Assembly (NCBI GenBank): GCA_029940715.1 | Contig: JAPYTU010000005.1 | Coordinates: 19,183-42,293 of the forward strand | Length of the DNA stretch: 23,111 bases | DNA from: Cytophagales bacterium | GTDB taxonomy: Bacteria; Bacteroidota; Bacteroidia; Cytophagales; MED-G16 | Direction: 5' to 3' | Shown here: in pieces, positions 1 through 7,715 of the stretch | Numbering within the stretch: position 1 is the stretch's first letter | Layout: each line of letters opens with the position of its first letter | The notes under the pieces: model-generated | What the model was told of the DNA's origin: nothing | Databases searched by the model: none | Seen by the model: only the letters and a program-made list of their open reading frames with translations | Position numbers and translations under genes: made by a program

Positions 1-253
1 CTGATTTTATTTGATTAATATAATTACTGAAATCTTCATAATCTCTTATTGGAACCCTATTTTTATAATCAGAATAATTTTTGATTTTAGCAAAATTATG
101 ATCTTTTCCAAATAGGGTTTTTTTTGATTTATTAATCAGTTTTTTTAATAATTTATTTTGATCCTTTATTGAATTATTGGTTTGGAAAGTTTTAGTTATC
201 TTTTCGTAGATAATAATTCCTTGTATCAATAAATTAAAAAAGATTTTTATCAT
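1..253 (-). CDS. GH3-family protein (auxin-responsive promoter family), 5' part only
   Basis: An open frame of 84 codons starts at an ATG at 251-253 and runs off the left edge with no stop. The N-terminal text includes FGKDHNFAKI at about residues 48-57 and NRVPIRDYEDF at about 65-75. This matches the start of GH3 proteins, which read roughly 'GK.xxFxxIKxYxxFxxxVPxxxYExF'. Plant GH3 enzymes are acyl-adenylate-forming amido synthetases that conjugate hormones to amino acids. Bacterial members are common in Bacteroidota, but their substrates are mostly unknown. The catalytic regions lie outside the window, so only family membership can be supported. The gene is co-directional with dnaA, 112 bases downstream of its stop. 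No TAnnTTTG box was found just upstream of its ATG. The other candidate ATG at 259-261 hits a stop after three codons. Confidence 0.75.
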   Translation of the reverse strand, partial: MIKIFFNLLIQGIIIYEKITKTFQTNNSIKDQNKLLKKLINKSKKTLFGKDHNFAKIKNYSDYKNRVPIRDYEDFSNYINQIKS

Positions 254-365
254 TTCAACATAATTTTTTCACAATAGATTAAGAGATTTTTATAAACTCT
301 AAATTAAAGTAAGTTTTTTTATTGAAATTATTAAGAAGAATAATAATTAAATAGAATATTTAATT
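254..365. other. Intergenic spacer between dnaA and the GH3 gene
   Basis: This 112-base spacer is almost pure A+T. It holds one perfect AT-only inverted repeat next to the dnaA stop (listed separately). No convincing promoter for the GH3 gene is visible and there is no cluster of DnaA boxes. The closest 9-mer, in the TTTTTTCACA stretch near 263-272, differs from TTATCCACA at two positions. The GH3 gene may be co-transcribed with dnaA. Confidence 0.5.
345..365 (-). terminator. Possible weak terminator / AT-only hairpin after dnaA
   Basis: A 9-bp perfect inverted repeat (AATTAAATA, loop GAA, TATTTAATT) sits directly after the dnaA stop codon at 366-368. The stem has no G-C pairs, and only a mixed A/T tract follows it in the dnaA direction. 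It is at best a weak intrinsic terminator and could be chance in such AT-rich DNA. Confidence 0.25.
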
Positions 366-1706
366 TTAATTTGATGATAATCTTTTGTTGATTTCATTAA
401 TACTTTTTTTGAAAATAATATCAGTATCAATCATGTCATTTACAGCTTGTACAGCATGGATTACAGTGCTATGATCTCTTCCACCAAAATGAAAGCCAAT
501 AGATTTTAAAGAATTATTAGTATAATCTTTTGAGAAATACATCGCAACTTGTCTTGCTATTACTATTTCTTTTTTTCTTATTTTATCTTTCATTTCTTCA
601 ATTGATATATGAAAATATTTAGATACAATTTCTTGGATGTAATTAATGTCAACTTCTCTATTTGTATTTTTTACAATTTTATTAATGATTGATTTAGCTA
701 AATTCAGATCAATTTCCATCTTATAAATTGTTGAATGAGCCATTAATGATATAAGTACACCTTCAATTTCTCTAATATTTGAATCCACTTCTCGTGCAAT
801 ATATTCTACTACATCATCCGATATGCTGAGGTTATCTTTGTTTACTTTAAATTTTAATATATTTAGTCTTGTTTGATAATCAGGTTTTTCTAATTCAACA
901 GTAAGTCCTGATTTAAATCTACTTACTAATCTTTCTTCCAATCCACTTAATTTAATTGGAGATTTATCAGCAGATAAAACAATTTGTTTTTGATTTAGAT
1001 TTAATTGATTGAATATATGAAAAAATACTTCTTGAGTTTTTGTTTTTCCACTGAAAAATTGAACATCATCAATAATTAAAACATCTATATTGGCATAAAA
1101 TTTACTAAAATTTTTTAATTTATTTTCTTTTAAAGAATCTATAAATTGATTAGCAAATTTTTCCGATGTAACATAATAAACACTTTTATTATTATTATTA
1201 TTATTAATGATCTTGTTTCCAATTGCTTGAATAATATGAGTTTTACCAAGTCCAGTGCCTCCATATACCATTAAAGGATTAAATGGATTATTTCCTGGAC
1301 TGTTACTTATTTTTTTTCCTGCTGTCCTAGCTACACTATTACATTTGCCGCTAATAAAATTTTTAAAAACATAATTAGAATTTAGATTATTTAAATTTGA
1401 ACTTTCTAAAAATGTATTTTTATAATTTAATTTAGGAGATTTAATATTATTTTTTGTTAGTGTATTATCTGGAATTATGTATTCAATTCTACCATTTTTT
1501 CCTAATACATTTGATATGACTTCATTAAGAAGTTTTATATAGTGTTCCTCTAACCATTGATAGAAAAATTTATTAGGAACTTTTAGTGTTAGTTTTTTAT
1601 TCTTATAACTAATAGATTCAATAGGTTTAAACCAGGTCTCAAAACTTTGAATACCAATTTTAGTTTTTATTAAAGACAAACATTTACCCCAATGCTCTAA
1701 GTGCAT
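366..1706 (-). CDS. dnaA: Chromosomal replication initiator DnaA
   Basis: DnaA is the AAA+ ATPase that binds DnaA boxes at oriC, opens the duplex and helps load the replicative helicase. From the ATG at 1706 the protein is 446 residues. Domain I (about 1-75) has the typical FETWFKPI and WLEEHY segments. A low-complexity linker follows. The AAA+ core has Walker A GGTGLGKT (149-156) and Walker B LIIDD (210-214). The C-terminal DNA-binding domain has the signature GGRDHSTVIHA (from 408). The frame is open back to a TTG at 1760, but the first ATG, at 1706, places domain I as in other DnaA proteins, so the longer form is rejected. The odd feature is a run of six asparagines (168-173), encoded by a perfect AAT repeat, just after the Walker A helix. 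No oriC-like box cluster is visible on either side. Confidence 0.96.
   Translation of the reverse strand: MHLEHWGKCLSLIKTKIGIQSFETWFKPIESISYKNKKLTLKVPNKFFYQWLEEHYIKLLNEVISNVLGKNGRIEYIIPDNTLTKNNIKSPKLNYKNTFLESSNLNNLNSNYVFKNFISGKCNSVARTAGKKISNSPGNNPFNPLMVYGGTGLGKTHIIQAIGNKIINNNNNNKSVYYVTSEKFANQFIDSLKENKLKNFSKFYANIDVLIIDDVQFFSGKTKTQEVFFHIFNQLNLNQKQIVLSADKSPIKLSGLEERLVSRFKSGLTVELEKPDYQTRLNILKFKVNKDNLSISDDVVEYIAREVDSNIREIEGVLISLMAHSTIYKMEIDLNLAKSIINKIVKNTNREVDINYIQEIVSKYFHISIEEMKDKIRKKEIVIARQVAMYFSKDYTNNSLKSIGFHFGGRDHSTVIHAVQAVNDMIDTDIIFKKSINEINKRLSSN
1188..1205. repeat. Trinucleotide microsatellite (ATT)6 inside dnaA
   Basis: Six perfect tandem copies of ATT on the plus strand read as six AAT (Asn) codons in dnaA. 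It is the longest perfect trinucleotide run noticed in the window. It lies in the loop between the Walker A helix and the following strand of the AAA+ core, where family members vary in length. Slippage would change the loop in whole codons without shifting the frame. Confidence 0.9.
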
Positions 1707-1925
1707 AATAATTAGTGGTTTTTTTAATATGTTAACGCTATTTTTTAAATAGGATGCCAAATATTAACTAAATATTTGAAAGAAAAAAATCTGTTTATAT
1801 TTTGATTTTATTAAACCTTTTTAATTTATCCTTTTAGATAGTTTTAAATTTAAAAATCTTTGAAAAATACAATAAATTTTTTTTTTCTTTTTAAGGTCTT
1901 AGATTTGCCATTCAAATAACAATGT
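1707..1925. promoter_or_regulatory. Divergent dnaA / reductase spacer
   Basis: This is the longest non-coding stretch in the window, about 219 bases of nearly pure A+T between divergent genes, so promoters for both must lie here. For the plus-strand gene there is a consensus -7 box (listed separately). For dnaA the nearest match is AATATTTG on the minus strand (1758-1765), one base off TAnnTTTG, which would give a leader of roughly 45 bases. A mirror AATATTTG lies on the plus strand near 1771-1778. No riboswitch, tRNA or DnaA-box array was recognised. Confidence 0.5.
1900..1907 (+). promoter_or_regulatory. Bacteroidota -7 box upstream of the NADP reductase gene
   Basis: TAGATTTG matches TAnnTTTG, the -7 element of Bacteroidota primary-sigma promoters. 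It lies 18 bases before the ATG at 1926, predicting a short leader of about 14 bases. No TTG/TTTG -33 element was found at the usual distance; a poly-T tract is there instead. Confidence 0.45.
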
Positions 1926-2618
1926 ATGTGGACAAAGGCATTTTTTCATTCACTTCAAAAAGAGACAGAATTAACTTGGAAATTTTTTATTAAAATAGAA
2001 GTTGATAAATTTAATTATACTGCTGGACAATTTATACAAATAAAAATTAATGATCTTATTAGAAGTTATTCAATAGCATCTTTTAATGAAAATTCTAATG
2101 TAGTGGAATTAATTATAGTAAAATTAGAAGGAGGTGACATGTCAACTTTATTATTTGAAAAAATTACTAAGGGCGATAAGTTAGAGGTTAAAGGACCATT
2201 AGGTAAATTTGTTTTACCTGATGTAATTGATAATGATATATTTTTTATTTGTACTGGTACTGGTTTAGGTCCATTTAGAAGTATGTTAAAATATATTAAT
2301 CTAAAAAAGATTCATTATCAAAATATTTATTTAATTTTTGGTACTAGAACAACACATGATATTTTATATTTTAAAGAAATGAATTACTTACATAATTCGA
2401 TGATTAATTTTAAGTATATTCCTACATTATCTAGAGAAAAATGGATAGGAAAATCAGGATATGTTCATGAACAATATCTTAATATTTTAAAAAACAAATC
2501 AGTAAATAATCCAATATTTTATTTGTGTGGTTGGAGAGATATGATTAAAGAGGCAAGAACTAATTTAAAAGAATTGGGTTTTGAATCTAAAAAAATTAAA
2601 TTAGAAATATATGGTTAA
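1926..2618 (+). CDS. fpr: Ferredoxin/flavodoxin-NADP(+) reductase
   Basis: This is an FAD flavoenzyme that passes electrons between NADPH and ferredoxin or flavodoxin. It has 230 residues, slightly shorter than E. coli Fpr. The N-terminal FAD barrel has RSYSIAS (46-52), the RxYS FAD-binding motif, and a second FAD contact near GGDMSTLL (69-76). The Rossmann half has GTGLGP (111-116) for NADP. Near the C terminus is CGWRDMI (201-207), equivalent to the CGxxxM motif that closes the nicotinamide site. No signal peptide or membrane segment is seen, so the enzyme is cytosolic. The stop is adjacent to the start of the PurF-like gene, which implies co-transcription. Reductive supply to Fe-S or radical enzymes is a plausible role but is inference. 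The ferredoxin/flavodoxin partner is not in the window. Confidence 0.85.
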   Translation: MWTKAFFHSLQKETELTWKFFIKIEVDKFNYTAGQFIQIKINDLIRSYSIASFNENSNVVELIIVKLEGGDMSTLLFEKITKGDKLEVKGPLGKFVLPDVIDNDIFFICTGTGLGPFRSMLKYINLKKIHYQNIYLIFGTRTTHDILYFKEMNYLHNSMINFKYIPTLSREKWIGKSGYVHEQYLNILKNKSVNNPIFYLCGWRDMIKEARTNLKELGFESKKIKLEIYG

Positions 2619-2619
2619 T

Positions 2620-4506
2620 ATGGGTCAAAGAATTAAACATGAGTGTGGTATAGCATTACTTAGACTTAGAAAACCTTTACAGTATTATATTGATAAATAT
2701 AAAACTAAGTCATATGGTGTTAATAAAATGTTTCTATTGATGCATAAACAAAGAAATAGAGGCCAGGATGGTGCAGGAGTTGTATGTGTAAAGTTGAATA
2801 CGCCTCCTGGAGAAAGATACATTAGTAGGTATAGATCAGTTGAAAGAGATTCTATTCAAGATATTTTTAAAAGGATTAATAAAAAATTGATAAAGGCTGA
2901 TAAAATTGGAGGAGAAAATGTTAAAAATGAAGAGTGGTTGAAGAGAAATGTTAGTTTCACTGGTGAATTGTGGTTAGGTCATTTACGATATGGTACATTT
3001 GGAAAAAATTCTATTCAAAATTGTCATCCATCTCTAAGGCAAAATAATTGGAAAAGTAAAAATCTAATTTTAGCTGGAAATTTTAATATGACAAACTTGG
3101 ATGATTTGTTTGGAACTTTAATTGATCTAGGTCAAAGTCCAAAGGAAAAATCAGATAATGTAACTTTACTAGAAAAAATAGGTCATTTTTTAGATGAAGA
3201 AAATAATAGAATTTACAATAAGTATTTTGACAAATATTCAAAGAAAGAAATATCTTTGAAAATTGAAGATGAAATTAATCTTACTAATGTTTTAGAAAAT
3301 TCATTTAAAGATTTTGATGGTGGTTATGCACTTTCAGGTTTAGTGGGTCATGGGTCTTCTTTTATTGCTAGAGATCCTTCAGGAATCAGGCCTTTGTACT
3401 ATTATGTAAATGATGAAATTATTGTTTCTACAAGTGAACGACCTCCTATAAAAACTGCTTTTGGATGTGATTTTTCTGAAATAAAAGAATTAAAACCTGG
3501 TCATTCTCTTATCATAAATAAAGATGGTAGTTTTTCATTAGAAAAATTTATTGATTCAAAAGAAAAAAAATCATGCAGTTTTGAAAGGATATATTTTTCG
3601 AGAGGTAATGATCCAGAAATATATAAAGAGAGGAAAACACTTGGTAAATATTTGATACCTCAAGCTTTAGATGCAATAGACTCAAATTTAAGAGATACTA
3701 TTTTTTCATATATTCCTAATACATCTGAAACTTGTTTTTTAGGTATGATGGATGGTTTAAAAGATTATCTTATTAATAAAAAACAAAGAGTTATAATAGA
3801 TAATAAGCCACATGAAGGATCCATAAAAGATCTTTTATCTTTTAAAGTAAGAATTGAAAAACTGGTCAGCAAGGATGTTAAAATGAGAACTTTTATTACT
3901 GATGATGATAACAGAAATGAGCTTGTTTCTAATATATATGATACAACCCATGGAGTTGTGAATCCTAATAAAGATACAGTAGTAATAATTGATGATTCTA
4001 TTGTTAGAGGAACTACACTTGAAAAGAGTATATTAACACTTTTGAGTAGTTTAAATGCTAAAAAAATAGTTTTTATTTCTTCTTCTCCTCAAATTAGGTA
4101 TCCAGATTGTTATGGCATAGATATGAGTAAAATGAATCAATTTGTTGCATTTAGAGGTTTAATTAGATTATTAAAAATCAATAAAATGGATTCTAAAATT
4201 AAATATATTTATAATAAGTGTAAAAAATCTTTTTTAGAAGAGCACCCAAAAAATCATGTAAAAGAACTTTATGATTTATTTTCATATGAAGATTTATCAG
4301 ATTCTATTACTCAAATTGTTAAACCCAAATCTTTAAAATCAGAATTTAAAGTAATTTATCAGACTATTGAAAATTTAAATAAAGCTTGTCCTAATCATTT
4401 AGGTGATTGGTATTTCACAGGAAATTATCCTACTTCTGGTGGTAACAAGGTTGCTAATAGATCTTTTATGAATTATGTAGATGGAATAAATGAAAGGGCG
4501 TATTAA
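2620..4506 (+). CDS. purF: Long PurF-like amidophosphoribosyltransferase
   Basis: The family transfers the amide nitrogen of glutamine to PRPP, the first step of purine synthesis. The N-terminal class II glutaminase has the nucleophile Cys9 in MGQRIKHECGIA, RGQDGAG (47-53), GHLRYGT (120-126) and GNFN (153-156). The C-terminal phosphoribosyltransferase domain has the PRPP loop VVIIDDSIVRGTT (454-466). The protein has 628 residues, well above the roughly 470-510 of classical PurF, and matches the long form known in Bacteroidota, including the C-terminal GDWYFTGNYPT. An ATG at 2611 is also in frame and would overlap the previous gene by 8 bases. The ATG at 2620 puts the Cys at the usual position 9 and leaves one base after the previous stop. 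Whether this form makes phosphoribosylamine in vivo or is a specialised paralogue cannot be told here. Confidence 0.85.
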   Translation: MGQRIKHECGIALLRLRKPLQYYIDKYKTKSYGVNKMFLLMHKQRNRGQDGAGVVCVKLNTPPGERYISRYRSVERDSIQDIFKRINKKLIKADKIGGENVKNEEWLKRNVSFTGELWLGHLRYGTFGKNSIQNCHPSLRQNNWKSKNLILAGNFNMTNLDDLFGTLIDLGQSPKEKSDNVTLLEKIGHFLDEENNRIYNKYFDKYSKKEISLKIEDEINLTNVLENSFKDFDGGYALSGLVGHGSSFIARDPSGIRPLYYYVNDEIIVSTSERPPIKTAFGCDFSEIKELKPGHSLIINKDGSFSLEKFIDSKEKKSCSFERIYFSRGNDPEIYKERKTLGKYLIPQALDAIDSNLRDTIFSYIPNTSETCFLGMMDGLKDYLINKKQRVIIDNKPHEGSIKDLLSFKVRIEKLVSKDVKMRTFITDDDNRNELVSNIYDTTHGVVNPNKDTVVIIDDSIVRGTTLEKSILTLLSSLNAKKIVFISSSPQIRYPDCYGIDMSKMNQFVAFRGLIRLLKINKMDSKIKYIYNKCKKSFLEEHPKNHVKELYDLFSYEDLSDSITQIVKPKSLKSEFKVIYQTIENLNKACPNHLGDWYFTGNYPTSGGNKVANRSFMNYVDGINERAY

Positions 4507-4829
4507 ACAGCAAAACTCTCTCCACAGCCGCATGTTCTAGTTGCATTTGGATTTTTAAATTGAAATCCTTTTCCATTTAATCCATCACTAAAATCTAATT
4601 CTGTTCCTAAAACATAGAAAAGACTTTTTTTGTCGACAATAATTTTAATATTATTATCTTCAAAAAAATTATCATCATCAGATATTTTATTATCAAAATT
4701 TAAATCATACATTAAACCAGAACAGCCACCCCCTTTAACTTTAACTCTAACATTATAATCAGAACTATAGTTTTCAGAATTTCTAATTTCTTTAAGTTTT
4801 TCTACAGCTTTTTTATTTATTTTAATCAT
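4503..4829 (-). CDS. erpA: HesB/IscA-family A-type iron-sulfur carrier
   Basis: A-type carriers hold a nascent Fe-S cluster and deliver it to apo-enzymes. The 108-residue length is typical. The three conserved cluster cysteines are present: Cys36 in GGGCSG, and Cys100 and Cys102 in TCGCGESF at the C terminus. The choice among IscA, SufA and ErpA is not certain from sequence alone. The gene stands alone rather than in a suf/isc operon, which favours an ErpA-like delivery role, but that is inference. It converges with the PurF-like gene, and the two stop codons share the palindrome TTAA at 4503-4506. It is divergent from thiL. Confidence 0.88.
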   Translation of the reverse strand: MIKINKKAVEKLKEIRNSENYSSDYNVRVKVKGGGCSGLMYDLNFDNKISDDDNFFEDNNIKIIVDKKSLFYVLGTELDFSDGLNGKGFQFKNPNATRTCGCGESFAV

Positions 4830-4836
4830 CTAACTA

Positions 4837-4844
4837 CAAAATTA
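4837..4844 (-). promoter_or_regulatory. -7 box for the A-type carrier gene
   Basis: On the minus strand this reads TAATTTTG, a match to TAnnTTTG. It ends 7 bases before the ATG at 4829, predicting a leader of only about 2-4 bases. No -33 TTG was seen. The remaining 57-base spacer must also hold the thiL promoter, for which only degenerate sequence is visible. Confidence 0.45.
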
Positions 4845-4886
4845 TAAATAATTATAGAATATTTACTTATTAATTAACTATTTACA

Positions 4887-5912
4887 ATGAAAATAAAAAA
4901 AATAGAAGAAATTGGAGAATTTGGACTTATTAACAGAATAAATTCAAAATTTAATAGTAATAGAAAATCAACAATTATCGGCATTGGAGATGATAGTGCA
5001 ATAATTGATAATTCAAAATCATTGACATTAATTACTTCAGATATGTTAATAGAAGGTGTTCATTTTGATTTATCTTTTTCCCCTTTAAAACATTTAGGAT
5101 ATAAATCTGTGGTTGTAAATCTTTCAGATATTTATGCAATGAATGGCTGTCCAAATCAAATTATATTAAATATTGGAATAAGTAGTAAATTTTCTTTGAA
5201 AGCTATTGATGAATTTTACGATGGTATAAAAATTGCATGTGATGAATATTCTGTTGATCTAGCGGGAGGTGATACCACATCATCAATTACAGGTATGGTT
5301 ATATCTTGTACGGCTATAGGAACAGTATTAAAAAAAAATATTTCATTAAGAAGAGGTGCTAGAGAAAATGATGTGTTGTGTGTAAGTGGAGATCTTGGTA
5401 GATCTTTTTTAGGATTAAAAATTTTGCAAAGAGAAAAACGGGTTTTTTTAAATAATCCAGAAATGCAACCAAAATTGAATAGTTATAAAAATATCATTGA
5501 AAAACAATTAAGACCTGTTGCTAGGTTTGATATAATAAATATATTGAAGGAATATAAAATAATACCATCATCCATGATTGATATTTCTGATGGTTTAGCT
5601 TCAGAAATTCTTCATTTATCTGAAGCGTCTAATTTAGGGGTAAAAATATTTGAAGAAAAGTTACCTATATTAGAAGAAACAAAATTAGTTGCGAAAGAAT
5701 TTGATTTAAATTTTTTGAATTGTGCATTAAATGGAGGTGAAGAATATGAATTATTGTTCTCTATGACTCCTAATGAGTACGAATTAATTAAAAAAAATAA
5801 TATTGATATTAAACCTTTAGGATATTTTACTAAAGATAAAAGTAAAAAGATAGTATTATCAAATGATAAGGAGGATGAATTAAAATCTTTTGGTTGGAAA
5901 CATTTTAACTAA
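4887..5912 (+). CDS. thiL: Thiamine-monophosphate kinase
   Basis: ThiL phosphorylates thiamine monophosphate to thiamine diphosphate, the last step of cofactor synthesis, in the cytosol. The 341 residues fit the family. N-terminal AIR-synthase-type motifs are clear: GIGDDSA (32-38), TSDMLIEGVHF (50-60), NLSDIYAMNG (78-87) and AGGDTTSS (126-133). These carry the Asp residues that bind the Mg-ATP phosphates. The C-terminal half has DISDGLASEI and GGEEYELLF, typical of ThiL. No TPP riboswitch fits in the 57-base spacer upstream, so its control differs from many thiamine genes. The 3' end overlaps the convergent ispE by 8 bases. No other thiamine gene is nearby. Confidence 0.95.
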   Translation: MKIKKIEEIGEFGLINRINSKFNSNRKSTIIGIGDDSAIIDNSKSLTLITSDMLIEGVHFDLSFSPLKHLGYKSVVVNLSDIYAMNGCPNQIILNIGISSKFSLKAIDEFYDGIKIACDEYSVDLAGGDTTSSITGMVISCTAIGTVLKKNISLRRGARENDVLCVSGDLGRSFLGLKILQREKRVFLNNPEMQPKLNSYKNIIEKQLRPVARFDIINILKEYKIIPSSMIDISDGLASEILHLSEASNLGVKIFEEKLPILEETKLVAKEFDLNFLNCALNGGEEYELLFSMTPNEYELIKKNNIDIKPLGYFTKDKSKKIVLSNDKEDELKSFGWKHFN

Positions 5913-6699
5913 CTATTTTAGATTTTATTGATTTATATTTATTATTAATTTTTATCTTTTCTGTATTATTAAAAATACCGTAAATTGCTGATCCACTTCC
6001 AGTAAGACTCACAAAAGTAGCTCCTAGATCATAAAGATGATTTTTTATTTTTTTTAATTCATTAATTTTTGAAAACGTATAGGTTTCAAAATCATTTTTT
6101 ACATAATTTTTCCAATTTTCTAAAGATTCGTTTTCAAGAATTTCTTTTAATTTAAAATGCGATTTTTTGGGTTTTATATTATCATAAGCTTCAATAGTTG
6201 AAATAGATTTTTTTGGTATGACTATAATTAATTTTTTATCATTTAAATCTATTTTAATATTTTCCATTTTTTCACCTTTACCTGTTATGTATTTACTTTT
6301 ATTTTCCAAAAAAAATGGGCAATCACTTCCAATTTTTTTAGAAATATTTATGATTTCATCATTTGAATATTTATTATTATTTAGATGCTTTAATAAAAAG
6401 GTAGCATTAGAAGATCCACCTCCTAATCCACTTCCTACAGGTATATTTTTATGTAAATGAATTTTATAATTAAGTTTAGGCTTAAATAATTTAATTGATT
6501 TAATAATCAAATTATTTTTTGAATTTCCAGGAATAGTTATGCCAGAGGTAGATAGAGATGTTTTGTTTGATATTTTTAATTCTATTATATCATGTAGATC
6601 TATCGGGCAAAAACATGATTCAATATTATGATAACCATCACCTGTTTTTGAAATGATATTTAAACCTATATTTATTTTTGCATTTGGATATATAAACAT
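5905..6699 (-). CDS. ispE: 4-diphosphocytidyl-2-C-methyl-D-erythritol kinase
   Basis: IspE is the ATP-dependent GHMP kinase of the MEP isoprenoid pathway. It phosphorylates the 2-hydroxyl of CDP-methylerythritol. The protein has 264 residues, a little short for the family (about 280). Seen are NAKINIGL (6-13) with the active-site Lys8, the phosphate loop PVGSGLGGGSSNA (87-99), the catalytic Asp126 in GSDCPFF and the C-terminal LTGSGSA (232-238). Its ATG overlaps the fabI stop by one base (TAATG), so it is the last gene of the minus-strand block and is probably translationally coupled to fabI. It presupposes use of the MEP route to isoprenoids. Confidence 0.95.
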   Translation of the reverse strand: MFIYPNAKINIGLNIISKTGDGYHNIESCFCPIDLHDIIELKISNKTSLSTSGITIPGNSKNNLIIKSIKLFKPKLNYKIHLHKNIPVGSGLGGGSSNATFLLKHLNNNKYSNDEIINISKKIGSDCPFFLENKSKYITGKGEKMENIKIDLNDKKLIIVIPKKSISTIEAYDNIKPKKSHFKLKEILENESLENWKNYVKNDFETYTFSKINELKKIKNHLYDLGATFVSLTGSGSAIYGIFNNTEKIKINNKYKSIKSKIVS

Positions 6700-7508
6700 T
6701 AGGAGTTTAATTCATCCATTATTTCTTCAGAAATTCCTGTGTTTGAAAAACCTCCATCATGAAATAAATTTTGCATGGTAATTTTTTTACTCAAATCAGA
6801 GAAAAGAAAAACACAATAGTTTGCACATTCTTCAGCTGAAGCATTTCCAAGGGGAGACATTTTTTCAGCAAAATTAAAAAAAGAATCAAATCCTTTAATA
6901 CCTGATCCTGCTGTAGTTATTGTAGGTGATTGGGATATAGTATTTACTCGTGTTTTATTTAATTTTCCTAATCTATATCCATAACTTCTTGTGATAGATT
7001 CTAGAAGAGATTTTGCTTCTGCCATATCTGAATAAAAGGGAAATGTTCTTTGTGCAGCTATGTAGGATAATGCTAATATTGAAGACCATTTATTTAATAC
7101 ATTGTTTTTTTCAGCTAATTGCATAATTTTATGAAATGATATTGCTGATACATCTAAAGTTTTTTGAAACCATTCATAATTTAAATCTCCGTATTCTTTT
7201 TTCTTTCTAAGATTTGGAGACATACCAACTGAATGTAAAATAAAATCTAATTTACCTCCTAATGATTTAATTGATTCTCTAAACAAATTATCTAAATCAC
7301 TAATTGATGTAACATCAGCTGGAATAACTTTAGAATTGCATTTTTCTGCTAGTTTATTAATTTGACCCATTCTAAGTGCAATTGGCGCGTTTGTAAGTAT
7401 GAATATTGCTCCTTGATCTTTACATTTTTCAGCAACTTTCCAAGCAATAGATTTTTTATCTAGAGCTCCAAAAATTATACCTTTTTTTCCTTTTAGTAAA
7501 TTGTTCAT
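6699..7508 (-). CDS. fabI: Enoyl-[acyl-carrier-protein] reductase (NADH), FabI
   Basis: FabI reduces trans-2-enoyl-ACP in the last step of each fatty-acid elongation round. It is a 269-residue short-chain dehydrogenase fold. The N-terminal nucleotide-binding stretch is GKKGIIFGALDKKSIAW (7-23), with the GxxxxxSIA pattern of FabI rather than the GxxxGxG of ordinary SDRs. The catalytic pair is Tyr159 and Lys166 in YSDMAEAK, the FabI Y-x6-K spacing. Loop SQSPTITTAGSGI and C-terminal LFHDGGF agree with bacterial FabI. It follows the 65-residue protein gene by 6 bases and overlaps ispE, so it lies inside the minus-strand operon. No promoter box is seen at its start. Confidence 0.96.
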   Translation of the reverse strand: MNNLLKGKKGIIFGALDKKSIAWKVAEKCKDQGAIFILTNAPIALRMGQINKLAEKCNSKVIPADVTSISDLDNLFRESIKSLGGKLDFILHSVGMSPNLRKKKEYGDLNYEWFQKTLDVSAISFHKIMQLAEKNNVLNKWSSILALSYIAAQRTFPFYSDMAEAKSLLESITRSYGYRLGKLNKTRVNTISQSPTITTAGSGIKGFDSFFNFAEKMSPLGNASAEECANYCVFLFSDLSKKITMQNLFHDGGFSNTGISEEIMDELNS

Positions 7509-7514
7509 ATTATT

Positions 7515-7712
7515 CTAAAAATTAAAAATTCCTTTTAAAGCAAAGTAAGGAATTATTATATAAAGAATTGAATCTCTAATTAAATAATACATAAATATTA
7601 TAATAAATAATTTCCAACCATGTTTTTTTACGGTTTTTTTAAATCCATTTTCTTTATAAAATATGACATAACTCTTTAAAAATGGGGGAATTAATTTTTC
7701 TTTTATTGACAT
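7515..7712 (-). CDS. Small membrane protein of unknown function, 65 residues
   Basis: No function is recognised. The frame is packed between the DUF4835 gene (3 bases before) and fabI (6 bases after), which argues that it is a real translated gene of the operon. The first 34 residues are basic and hydrophilic with no signal peptide (KENGFKKTVKKHGWK). The rest is a hydrophobic region from about Leu35 to Leu59, broken by YLIRDS in the middle. That could be one long or two short membrane segments, with the basic N terminus in the cytosol by the positive-inside rule. The KxGWKL and YYLIRDSILYI text resembles short conserved proteins I believe occur in Flavobacteriia, but I cannot name a family. 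In related genomes recN lies in this part of the cluster, and this protein shows no RecN similarity. Confidence 0.65.
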   Translation of the reverse strand: MSIKEKLIPPFLKSYVIFYKENGFKKTVKKHGWKLFIIIFMYYLIRDSILYIIIPYFALKGIFNF

Positions 7713-7715
7713 GAA

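Noticed and set aside
1707..1760. N-terminal extension of dnaA to a TTG start at 1760.
   Set aside because: The added 18 residues do not belong to DnaA domain I. The first ATG, at 1706, gives the normal domain layout.
1927..1935. DnaA-box-like 9-mer (TTGTCCACA on the minus strand), possible oriC.
   Set aside because: It is a single box within the first codons of the reductase gene. No second box or AT-opening element with it was found, and the spacing is not origin-like.
4830..4886. TPP riboswitch in front of thiL.
   Set aside because: The spacer is only 57 bases of nearly pure A+T with no conserved THI-box text.
6218..6460. 80-codon plus-strand frame inside ispE.
   Set aside because: It is antisense to the GHMP-kinase motifs of ispE, has no recognisable domain, and is a by-product of AT-rich coding.
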